A DNA stretch of 64,000 nt. Origin: Sodiomyces alkalinus F11 (taxonomy: Eukaryota > Ascomycota > Sordariomycetes > Glomerellales > Plectosphaerellaceae). This document shows, piece after piece, positions 12,340-22,400 of the stretch (the first letter of the stretch is position 1; each line of letters starts with the position of its first letter). Where the stretch lies: NCBI RefSeq assembly GCF_003711515.1, contig NW_021167092.1, forward strand, positions 487,073-551,072, written 5' to 3'. The translations under genes were made by a program, and so were the position numbers. Below the pieces are notes generated by a model that was not told the DNA's origin, did no database searches, and was given only the letters and a program-made list of their open reading frames with translations.

Positions 12340-12480
12340 ACTTCTACTACGCCTAAATTAGCTCCTAAGCGATATAGGGCTATGGATAGGCGTATAGAGC
12401 TTAAAGAGAGCTATCGATTAATATAGGTTTCGAGTGGTTTAGGACGTTTACGCGTAAAACGTAGGTTCCCCTATATAAGC
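12340..12480. repeat. Repeat shared in inverse orientation with 35650-35800
   Basis: The segment contains GCTATGGATAGGCGTATAGAGC, then a GAGCTATCGATTAATAT-like word and GCGTAAAACGTAGG. The same words occur in reverse complement at about 35650-35800, downstream of gypsy B. Identity and family are unknown. Confidence 0.5.
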
Positions 12481-12904
12481 TATAAGAAGGATAGTTATAA
12501 GCGTTATAACTATTACGAATAGCTTTAATTGAATAGAAAAGCTTATCTGTTAATTATAAGGGTAGTAGTACTTACTGGGATATAGAACTAGTAGATAGAT
12601 AGAAAGCGGGATTCTATAACGTAGTGGTAAATAGCTATAAAATATAATAACGCGTCCTAATCCGAGTCCTTAAGATTACACCTACGACTTCCTTTAATTA
12701 ATCCCAGGGGTTGTTTTAGTTCCTATATAAAAGCTCGAAAAAGACGTTATAGTGGTTTATAATCTTTACGATCTAATCGCCACGTATCGTAGTTATATAC
12801 CCGTGGCGGATAGTATTCCGAAAAAGGAAATAAGTGGGTCTATAACCAAACTATAGTCGGAATAACCAATTGGTATAGTCGGAGTAACGGGCCTCTATAT
12901 ATAT
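12481..12904. other. RIPed sequence, nothing recognised
   Basis: TA-rich with a few short repeats. A word around GAATAGCTTTAAT recurs near 21215 and 34880. No gene or element boundary is visible. Confidence 0.4.
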
Positions 12905-13016
12905 ACTTATCTTAGTGAAGTTCGTGGTACTTCACGGGTATAGCTAACTACAAGGGAAAAGGAGGGGTAATAACTATGGATATATCGGAACGAGGTACTC
13001 CACTCGTCTAACACAT
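12905..13016 (-). repeat. Left half of an older family C LTR
   Basis: It matches the middle part of the family C LTR (AGTGAAGTTCGTGGTACTTC, GAGGTACTCCAC) up to GTCTAACACAT and stops exactly where the intact element starts at 13017. The complementary half lies at 18899-18945 on the other side of the element. Confidence 0.65.
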
Positions 13017-13211
13017 TGTTAGAACACAAATAAGGTACGCGGAATTGTGTGTGTATTTATCTAAGTGAAGTTTATGATACTTCACGGGGATATCTAACTA
13101 TACAGAAAAAGCAGGGGAAATAAGGGTGGATATATAGAAGCGAGGTACTCCACACGTCTAACATAATATGGTTTGTCACACCCCGATAAGGTGGCTATGG
13201 CATCTGATACA
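13017..13211 (-). repeat. 3' LTR of copia C copy 1
   Basis: 195 bp from TGTTAGAACAC to CATCTGATACA on the plus strand. The same length and sequence recur at 18704-18898, 21263-21457, 50619-50813 and 58623-58815. Confidence 0.8.
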
Positions 13212-16200
13212 CCCCCCTAGAACTGCAGGATTAATCCTGACTATTCTGCTTAATTTAAAGCCGTAAATCTAGGGTAAAATAGTGGCCTAGGTATTAATCT
13301 AACGGTTAAAGAACGGCTTATTAAAAAGCGCGCTCCTTTTATGCCTAAAAACGTTAAAACCGTGTAAAAACAGGTAGTTAAATTAACCTTAAAACCACGT
13401 TAAAAACGGGTGCCTAAATAATAATCTAAAGGGCACTAAAACCACGGTTAATCTAGGCTATAGATTATAAACTCGGCACCGCGCCTCTTATAAAGTACCT
13501 TAAGCCCCGTGGCTTAGGACCTCCATCCCTAACAGATATATAAACGCCCTATAGTTCTACGGGGGCAGTACCTTTATAAGGCTATCGCTGACTATATCGT
13601 GGGTAGCGATCTAATCAATCGAGACGGTCTTTTTTTAAACGGTTTATCGGATCTAAAGGGCGTGGATATCGAGATACTTTAATTTTGGAGTGACCTAGGG
13701 CCTAGGGGATTCTAGTAGCTGCTTAGTTTATTAATGATCGTAGTATACTATTAGTGGTTCCTCCTTAAAAGTAAGGGTAAGGTCCTTTATTAAACGCCTT
13801 ATCGCGATATACTACCTAGTAGTAGTAGAAAAAGCTACTAGCTCGGCCTTAGTACTAGAGGTTATAACGCTTATTTACTTACTTACTTTCTAGTTAATAG
13901 GACCCCCGAATAGCAGGGTCGTATACCCTTACGAGCTATACCTAGTCTTACGGTCGTCTATAAAGGCGGCGTCGGAAGTATAGAAGAGTATAGGCTTTTA
14001 GTAGTCTTTACGTGGTCCGAAGTAAAGGCATAGAGTCTTTATCGAGCCGAGATACTTTAGGCACTTATTAGTAGCTTCGTGATACTATTTTAAAGATTAA
14101 TACTGAATTCGGTAAGCCTCGAAGCGGCTTTAGAGACGTTAGGCCGGGTTTAATAGGCGGCGTAATTAATAGAACCGACCTTCCGAAGATATAGATAGAT
14201 TAATTCCTTAGAGGCTTATTAGTCGGCAGGTTCTAGAACGTTAGGATAAGGAAAAGGGCTTTTAACCCTACGACCTCTATAATCCACCTTTAACGCCTTT
14301 ATCTTATCGGTGATATAGTTATTAAGCGATAAGTATAGCTTACGTTATTAACGATCGCGTCCTACGCGGATTCTAAGGAACCACTTAATTAGTCCTAGAT
14401 CCCTGATTTAGAAGCTCTTCTATATATACTATACTAGGTTATTAGTAGCAGATTAATATTCCTTACGATAGATTAGGATAATATCATTAACGTAAAAGAA
14501 AGTAATTAGGACCTTATTCTTAAAGACGTAATCGTCTTCGGTTAATTACTTTAAACCGCACTTACCTAGTACGGAAGAGAGCTATTAGTGCTATAGCTTT
14601 AGGGAACGCCGAAGGCTATATAACGCCCGGCGCAGCCGTTAAATCCCTCTACGTTATATAGGAGGGCGTTACTTTAAAAGGTCCTTAAGCTATTCGTGGG
14701 CTTTAAGGCCCGTAGCCGACTAAAGTAACTACTAACCAGGAGGGTCCTTAATATAGATTTCCTCGTTAAGCAGGGTATTAGTAAATACGTTAACGGCGTT
14801 AAGTTACCGAGTCTTAAGATCGAAGTGGGCTATAATACCTCTTAGCGACCTAAAGGTCCTTTTAGTAAGGGTGGAGGCGTAAGCGTTAAGGTGGTTATTA
14901 GGTTATTAATCCCCTCGAACGTAAAGGCGCGCCTTAAACTTATGAATATAACTAGTAGAATTAACCTTATACTTAAAAACCCCTTTAAGGTCTAGTGGCC
15001 TTAGAACTGATTTAGGTAGTCCTAAGCCGTGCCCCTACTAGTAGGACTATTCCCACCGTTTAAACGTGCCTATTAACCTAAGCGTGCCGACCTCCTAAAA
15101 GGCGGCCTTAATCCATTCTAATTTATAGGGACTCTTCAGCATTGAAGACCAGTTCAGAGGTTCCGCAGGCATATCGCGGCGTAGTAGCGGCTTTTTCGGT
15201 ATCTTAATCTAATTATAGAAGGTATAAAAGAAAGGAGGGGTATAACGGTCGGTTAGACGCCTACTACGGGTAGGCCGGTCGGTAGCGGCAGTTAGAATAA
15301 TAGGAGGGCGGTTTCTTCTACTTATAGAAGCAGGTTAGTTAGCTATAGTAGTAAAAGAAGAGGTTTATAAAAACTTAGCTTTAGCAGGTAGCTCTACCGT
15401 AGCAGGAGCCGTAGATACCGGATTAACGGCGGTAGCAGTAGTTAATTCCTCTTTAAGAACCGATTAGTCAGGGGATAATAATCCTATCTTAACGGTATTG
15501 CCGGTTATGGCTATATTATCAGATTAATCTTCGGCATCGTTAGGCCGTTTAAAAACAGGCGGCAGATCCGTAGTTCTAGTTAGTAGTGTAGAAGGGCCGT
15601 TTATGGTTATTAAAGGAGGGAAAACAGGTGCCGTCGCAGGCATAATTATAGGTGTAATTATGGAAGACGTTAAAGCAGGTGCTGCCGGAGGTATAGAAGG
15701 CATTGGCGTGGAAGGCGTTATAGGGCTTATTTACCCTGTTCCACGTGCCTCTTAATTAGCAGGTTAATCTTCCTGCTATTAGTATTTTTCTGCAGATTCT
15801 ATAGTAGTTATTGAACCTTCACCTCTATCCACCCCCCTAGAAGCACTAGCAGCAGTAGTAGCCGCTATAGCCTCCCTTATAGTATTCTATTCTAGCAGCG
15901 TTTAAGAGTGGAAATCGACTATATTAGTAGTACTACCTAGAGGATTATAGAGTTAATAATCTATAGGCAGATTAAGTTGCTCGAAAACCTTAATTAACAC
16001 CTTAGGTTCGTGGTCACGATCTTTATATAGCTGTTTTTCGTTAAAGGTAACGTCTCTCGTCCGCAGGATCCTCCTCAATTTTAGCACCTAAATCCGATAT
16101 ATATTAGTGCTCTTATAGCCGATTAAATAGCCGATATATACTCTCTCCGCGAGCTTAGCATTACGGTTACGACCTCGTTGATAGTCGCCGGTTAGTGGAT

Positions 16201-18703
16201 ATACCCTATAACTCTACCTCTTTAAGTGGCTAACGATAGGCTTCGTCAGAATCTTCTTTAGGCCTTATTTATTAATCTAATCCTCTATCTACCCTTAAGG
16301 GGTTTTCCACTAGAGGTCCTTCCGAGGGATAAGGTTATACAGATATACTATAGCAGCCACTAGTTCTGGCTATATATAGCGATAACCTCTTAAGCAAGAT
16401 CCCTCTCTCGTCGGCCTATTTATTAAAGCCTTTCTAAAGGGATCTTTCTCTATCCAGGCGGAGTACTATAATTATATAGTAGTACTGCCTCTAAAGAAAG
16501 AACTTAAAATTCACTAATATAGGTAAGGCTAATTTATAGTTACGTAGGAACCGTATAATAGCTTAATAGGTATAGGGATCGTATAAAAGCATCACGACCT
16601 TGATACCATTATAGGCCTCGTTAAGGCTAAAAAGGTTAACCTCTACCCTATACCACGGTATCGTCCTTTAGTAGTTAGGCGACCGTCTAGATACTACCAT
16701 CTTCGCCTTACTAAGGGTATAGGCCTTATAATCCACTATAAAAGGCCTTTTCCTTTAATAACGCCTCCGATAAGGGTATCTCTAATTTTATCGAGGGCAG
16801 TAGCGCCGGCGTGCCCTAGCCTCTCGTGCTATAAGCGAGCGTCTACTACGCTTATAGTAGGCATTATAGAGCTATTAAAGAAGCTGCTTAGTAGGTGCTA
16901 TTAACGATCCGTTAGAATAAGAGCGTATTAATTGTTAACGTTATTCAGAGGTAGGGCTATTAAGCCCTCCACCTTTAGCACTTTAAGGCCGGAATCAAAA
17001 ACGATACCCTATTCCTTTAATCTTCTAGTCGTGATTAAGATTATTAGGTAGTCTTATATAAAAGTAACGCGATTTAGCACTAAAACGAAGGGCTTACTAT
17101 ATTCGTCGTCCACTTCTAATTATATCCTGCTATAACCCTTATCTAGCTTAGTCTCTCCACTACCCGTTTAAAAACAACGCTCTTTAATAGCAGGTTTAAA
17201 GTCCTATAATAGGTATCGTTACTTAGTGATATACCTTAAGGTGCCAGAGTCGATTAGTAGTTAATTAAAGAGGTAACTACTAACGTTACCGTTTAGCTAT
17301 AGAAAAGAATACATTCTATAGGATTCCTTGTCAGAATCCTTGTCCTAGTTATCCACGAAATTAGATACCTCTTTTAACGATTCTTTTAGCTAGAACTTCT
17401 AAGAGTCGTTTTTAGTACCCGTTTTTAGGCTTTTAGCGTCCTTTTCGATATTTTCCCGGAATCTCTTTTAACGTTCGTTATCCTAGGTCTTAAGAATACA
17501 GTCGTAGCATTCTAAGATCTCTTTTAAAGGTATATATTCCTTTTTTCTACGCGCCTCGTTTACGTTTAGGCACTTCTATAGAGGTTTATAGTTATATTTA
17601 CTCCTCTTCTTATTACGGTAGTCGTAAAGCCACTCTTTCTTTTATTATAGCTAAGTATCTTACTATCCCGATTATACCCGCTAATCCTTACCTTTTTTAT
17701 CCTTACCTAGGAAGCTTACCGTATAAAAGGATACTACGGTAGGCTTCTTATCGAGTTGGTACGGGTAGCGGCGACGAAGCTATATCGTATATTCCTCTAT
17801 AATCGATTAAATTAAGGGTAAGTCTTCCTCTTCTAACCGGATAAGCTATATAAAACGTCCTTCTAACCACTCTAGTACTACGCTACCGATAGCGTTAAAG
17901 AAGCCGTCTATCTATTATTTCTTAGTATCGTATTCTCGAACCTTATACGTCTCGGCGTCGCGGTATAGCTTTATAAAGTCTTCTAGCCAGCGTTTATAGG
18001 GTATACGCCTAACGTTGTAGAGGTATTCGTCCTAGCGTCTCTTAACTAGTGACTTCTAGGCGGCGTTCGTCGGCTTAAGGTGCGTCTTAAAGGCCTTTAA
18101 TATATCCCTTACTTCTATTTAGCCGGCGTACTAATCCTTTAAAGCAGGGCTAACCGTCTTCGCGATATAGTCGTGGAGTGCTTAAATCCCCCTCTTTTCA
18201 GCCTTATACCGATCCTCTTCCACCTACCAGATCTTAAACAGTATATCCTAATTAGTAGCGTTACGTTCTTCGGCTATAGTAGGAGGTTACGGTGGATCGG
18301 TTCGAATACGGCGCTTAGGCTATTTAGTCTCTTTAAGATTAGAATTAACGAGGTCGGCGATATCGTAGGAGTACGCGATAGTTATCACGGCTTTAATCTA
18401 AGGCCTCTAGTCTTTCGGAGAGGTAAGCGTTATAAGGCCTATAACGGGCACTACTACTATAGAAGCTATCGTTATACTAATAAAAAGTAGTGGAATAAGA
18501 TAAACGAAAAGATTAATTAACTATACTAAACGCTTTAAACGGTAGTACGATAGAAACGATAGAACGATTAAATAAAACTAAAGCAGGCGGATATTACTAA
18601 TAATACTAAACTACCCGCTATAGACTTAAGGCTAATTTTAATAGCCTAGAAGCTATAGGATCGATCGGAATAGCTTTGTTTATTAGAACGCCGGCCTTAT
18701 ATC

Positions 18704-18898
18704 TATTAGAATATAAATAAGGTACGCGGAATTATATATGTATTCATCCAAGTGAAGTTTATGATACTTCACGGGGATATCTAACTATATAGATAAAGCA
18801 GGGGAAATAAAGGTGGATACATAGGAGCGAGGTACTCCACACGTCTGACATAATGTGGTTTGTCACACCCCGATAAGGTGGCTGTGGCATCTGAGACA
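18704..18898 (-). repeat. 5' LTR of copia C copy 1
   Basis: 195 bp, partner of 13017-13211. It begins TATTAGAATAT (RIPed TGTTAG) and ends CATCTGAGACA. Confidence 0.8.
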
Positions 18899-18945
18899 CA
18901 TTATGGTTTATCACACCTCGATAAGGTGGCTGTAGGCATCTGACA
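18899..18945 (-). repeat. Right half of the older family C LTR
   Basis: It resumes the LTR at CATTATGGTTTATCACACC and continues to GGCATCTGACA. This is exactly the part missing from 12905-13016, so copia C copy 1 inserted into an LTR of its own family. CAT is shared at both junctions. Confidence 0.65.
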
Positions 18946-19013
18946 TCTGACATAAACTTATTCTTCGTGCTGGCACTCTATTTTTACAGCGGCATACAAT
19001 TTACCATATTATC

Positions 19014-20053
19014 ATGGCTAGTACTGTTGAGGGCACATTCGCTGTTGACGGTGCGGAGTTGTATACTAAGACATGGACGGTGAGATTAACATCCAGCCTC
19101 TGTGGCTTCCTTCAACGACACGAGCTTATTCCCAGAAATAGCCTGATGGCCCTGTCAGGGCGAAGCTTATCTTCATTCACGGATTCAGTGACCATATCAA
19201 TCGCTACAACGGCTTCTTCCTGGCTTTATCTGCTCGTGGAATCCAAGTCTTCGGATTCGACCAGCGTGGTTGGGGCCGCACCGTTCGCGTCCCAGCAGAT
19301 CGCGGCCTGACGGGACCGACAACGCAGGTGCTGTCCGATATAGCGGCCTTTATTCGGGACAAACTACCACCTTCCCCCTGTCGTGCAACAGAACCTCCTG
19401 CAAGGAGGGCAGCGGTCACGGACAATGACGGCATTGTGGCAACTACTGTGGAACCACCGATTTTCGTCATGGGTAATTCCATGGGCGGGGGCGAGGTCGC
19501 TACTCTTGCCTCGAGGCCAGAGTATGAGGACGTCGTCACACGGATACGTGGTTGGATATTAGAAGCGCCATTAATCGGCTTTCCACCGGGTGAGGAGCCA
19601 AGCTTCGTCAAGGTCTTCCTTGGAAGACTCATTAGTCGATTTGCGCCGAAGCAGCAGCTCGTGCATGCTTTGTCCGCGGAATATCTCTCCCGTGACCCAC
19701 AAGTCGTCCGGAGTATTCGCGAGGACCCATTAAACCACGAGACAGGGACGTTGGAAGGGCTTGCTGGTTTATTGGAGAGGACCAATCATCTCGCATCAGG
19801 ACGTCTGAAGCTTAGCAGGAATGTCGACAGCTTGTTCGTCGCCCATGGCACAGGGGACCGGACCACGAGCTGCGATGCGAGTCGGGAGTGGTTTGACGCT
19901 CAGAATATCAAGGATGCTCAATTCAAGGCATATAAAGGAGCATATCATCAACTGCACTCTGACCTGTGCAAGGACGAATTCTACTATGACATCGGGGACT
20001 GGATATTACGGCGATCTAGCGGTACTGTTTCTAATAGTTATACTAAATTATAG
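19014..20053 (+). CDS. Monoacylglycerol lipase-type alpha/beta hydrolase
   Basis: Predicted to hydrolyse monoacylglycerols to fatty acid and glycerol at membranes or lipid droplets (family knowledge; yeast relative Yju3). Two exons, 19014-19079 and 19142-20053, give 325 aa. The 62-bp intron (GTGAGA...ATAG) restores an N terminus running TKTWT then PDGPVRAKLIFIHGFSD. Visible motifs: IHGFSD oxyanion region, GFDQRGWGRT, nucleophile elbow GNSMGGGE (Ser135), acid in HGTGDRTTS (Asp261) and His291 in AYHQLHSDL, so the triad is complete. A loop of about 30 residues rich in Pro/Ala/Arg precedes the elbow. The C terminus is YTKL, only a weak variant of a peroxisomal signal. Codons keep CAG/CAA/TGG, so the gene escaped RIP. 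Only 68 bp separate the ATG from the upstream LTR remnant. Its upstream sequence is therefore largely transposon-derived, and expression is uncertain. Confidence 0.85.
19080..19141 (+). other. Intron of the hydrolase gene
   Basis: GTGAGA donor after codon 22 (phase 0) and AAATAG acceptor. Removing the 62 bp joins two frames into the conserved N terminus of the family. The unspliced frame runs into TAG immediately before exon 2. Confidence 0.8.
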
Positions 20054-20261
20054 ATAGTAATATAATACTATTATATTAAGAGACCTGTGATCCCGATTAT
20101 AGTCTATATATAACTACGATTATTAGTCTAAGTATAATATAGCTAAACTCTATATTTGGACTATTAATCTATTAGTTAGTCTATTAATATAAATGATAAG
20201 ATTAAGGTACTTATACTAATTATCGGTATAGTCGTGGCCGTGGAGTTTAAGACAGAGGAGC
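20054..20261. other. RIPed downstream flank of the hydrolase gene
   Basis: Composition switches abruptly to TA-rich sequence within about 20 bases of the stop codon. A short less-RIPed patch (about 20230-20260) precedes the T run marking a LINE 3' end. No terminator or gene was seen. Confidence 0.4.
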
Positions 20262-21240
20262 TTTTTTTACTTTTTTTTTATTACGCGCGTATAGCCCTAA
20301 AGCTATAGCGCGGCGCCTATCACCCTAAAGGCTAAAGGCTAGTAGAAGCTAAATATAGTATAACTCGGTACTAAATAAAGGACATCCTCCGTAATAATCT
20401 GCCTAATAAACCTAATAAGGTCAAAACCAAAACAGAAAACCTAGACCGCAGAAATCAGGGGTTACGCTATATATCACTCAGCAGAGGCTATTTTAGTAGC
20501 TAAAAGATAGGCTTCTAAAGCCTATATACCTCTTTTAGTACTGAATAATAGCCGTAAAGATAGCGGTAGGCCTGCTAGGGCTTCCCGCAGGGCTCTTCGT
20601 TTGTTTTTATATAAAGGGCAGGAAAGAAAAAGTTGTGATGTATCCTGTATAGGGGAGCCAGGATAGGAATAGCGGTTATTGGCGCTATTTTAGGCCCTGT
20701 TTTAGTGGGTTTTTAGATAACCGAAGCCGGTTTTTAACTAAATAAAAGCCGACTTTACCTACCTAGGGCCTTATATTAGTAATGGTTTTCGGGAGAAACG
20801 GAGGTTATCGCGGACTAGGCGCCTTTAAAGGCGGCCTAAACGCACTGATTTACCTCTTTTTTCCGCCTCCTCTTTAGTGTTCTAAAGGGCTTTCTAGTCC
20901 TAAATTAAGGCCTTGTTAACCCGGCGTTTTAGGTGGCTAAGGGTAACCAAACTAATGGAATTAGTAGCTGTTTCGGGGTCTAGTGCCCTTTTAGCCACTT
21001 TATCCGCTAGTTCGTTCCCCTCTATCCCTACGTACGAGGGACACCACTATACAGAAACCGAAGTGCCTAGTTATTTAGCGCGTGAGATAAGGGTTTTTGC
21101 TTTTATAGCCTACTATAAGGTGCGCTGAAGCTTCTAAATAGCCGCCTGTGAATCGCTAGAAATATAGCACTCTAGGGGCCTAGGCATGTGCTGATAGAGG
21201 AGCTATTACTATTATAAATAGCTTTAATCGAATGAGCAGG
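20262..21240 (-). mobile_element. 3' part of a minus-strand LINE (RNase H end)
   Basis: Two T runs at 20262-20279 correspond to the poly(A) tail of a minus-strand element. On that strand an RNase H block is readable near 21055-20960, with VGIEGNELADKVAKRAL-like sequence as in Tad-type LINEs. The same 3' end recurs at 62158 with close similarity over about 1 kb. A family C LTR interrupts the sequence at 21263. Confidence 0.65.
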
Positions 21241-21262
21241 TTTATCTACTACTTATAATAAT

Positions 21263-21457
21263 TGTTAGGATATAAATAAAGGTACGGAATTATATATGTA
21301 TTTATCTAAGTAAAGCTCTGAGTACTTTACTGGGATATCTAACTATCAGGAGAAATAAGGGAAAATAAGTATAGATATATAGGATCGACGTACTCTATAT
21401 ATCTAATATAATATAGTTTATCAGCCTCTGATAAAGAGGCTATAGGCATCTAATACA
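21263..21457 (-). repeat. Family C LTR, with internal flank to about 21760
   Basis: 195-bp LTR (TGTTAGGATAT to CATCTAATACA) followed by CACCCCTAG, the purine tract of the opposite strand, and about 300 bp of the 3' internal region matching 13212-13550 and 50814-51110. The rest of the element is missing, so this is a truncated copy. Confidence 0.75.
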
Positions 21458-21786
21458 CACCCCTAGAACTATAGAATTAATCCTATCTATTCAGTTTATT
21501 AAAGCTTAAATCCCAGGGTAAAACCGGCCTGGATATTAATTAACGGCCTTAAGAGTGTTAAAGCTAAAAAGTTGTTAAAAGATACTAAAACTAGTACATA
21601 AATAATAGCTATAAGGTATAAAAACACTGAAAGTAAGGATCTAATTAATCTTTCGTCTTTAATTAAAAGCCGATAAAAGGGCGTTTTGCTTTATAAATTA
21701 CTTTAATTTAATTTGGCAGGGACCTTTATACTAAGTGGATATATAACGGCGAAACTGCACCCCCTTAGCACCTTTAAGGGGGCGTC

Positions 21787-21935
21787 TTACAGAGTTCCCT
21801 AGTCTCGCCTATACTTTTTACCCTTTATATCTCAACCCTCTACCAAAAGCTAGCAAGAGGCCTTAAGATAATAGTACTAGAGTTCGCTAATAATATACAT
21901 ATAATCGCCTTTAGAAAGATAAAGGTATAAACATA
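21787..21935 (+). mobile_element. LINE reverse transcriptase fragment
   Basis: The plus strand reads GVLQSSLVSPILFTLYIS and then EFANNIHIIAF, matching the GxPQGSPLSPILF and FADD blocks of LINE RTs with RIP-type Asp to Asn changes. It is a short isolated piece next to a microsatellite. Confidence 0.65.
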
Positions 21936-21945
21936 GTATTACCTT

Positions 21946-22005
21946 TATTATTATTATTATGATTATTAGTATTATTATTATTATTAGTATTATTAGTATT
22001 ATTAG

Positions 22006-22079
<74 letters not shown>

Positions 22080-22085
22080 TTATTA
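21946..22085. repeat. TTA-rich microsatellite
   Basis: About 140 bp of (TTA)n interspersed with TTAG-type variants (ATTAGTATT units), probably 3-bp units with regular 12- to 15-bp higher-order repeats. Confidence 0.85.
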
Positions 22086-22094
22086 ATCTTACTC

Positions 22095-22400
22095 TGCTAT
22101 TCTATTTAATCGATAGGAGTCTATTTTAGGCTATACGGTCCCTCTCGGGTAGCTATAAAGGGGAAAACCTAGGGTCCCGGGGAAAACCTCTATACTTATG
22201 CTTAGGTAGAGTAATACTATTACGGGGCCGATATAGCCCTGGTCTACCTCTTCTACGTATCTAGATTATATATCTAGGCTAGTAGCTAATAGGAAGGGTA
22301 GTAGGCTATAGCTTAGATTAGCCTTGGCTAATCCTAAAAAGGGCGTAAGGGCTACGGGTGTGCTATAGCGTCTCCGCTATATGGTAGCCACGGTACTCTA
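22095..22400. repeat. Repeat shared with 61690-61960
   Basis: Contains TCTATTTTAGGCTATACGGT and CTCGGGTAGCTATAAAGGGG. The same order of words occurs at about 61720-61770 with further similarity downstream. The family is unknown; both copies neighbour LINE sequence. Confidence 0.55.

Larger units (their letters stand above)
13017..18898 (-). mobile_element. Copia retrotransposon family C, full length, RIP-inactivated
   Basis: A 5.88-kb element with two 195-bp LTRs. On the minus strand the gag/protease/integrase part runs from about 18650 to 15900 and RT/RNase H from about 15100 to 13700. The RT catalytic block FYVNDII is readable at 14483-14494 (YVND; expected YVDD). The polypurine tract AGGGGGG (plus-strand CCCCCCT at 13213-13219) abuts the 3' LTR, which fixes the strand. 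All frames are broken by RIP-type stops. A second copy (50619-58815) and a solo LTR with flank (21263) show that the family is repeated. This copy sits within a few dozen bases of the hydrolase start codon. Confidence 0.8.

Noticed and set aside
18173..18490. 105-codon plus-strand open frame
   Set aside because: It is antisense to the gag region of copia C; the homologous copy at 58090-58400 is not open.
19204..19785. 193-codon minus-strand open frame
   Set aside because: It is antisense to the hydrolase exon 2, which has a full catalytic triad; the minus-strand translation is low-complexity and matches nothing.
21946..22085. CRISPR-like regular repeat
   Set aside because: The repeats are trinucleotide-based with no unique spacers; it is a microsatellite in a eukaryotic genome.
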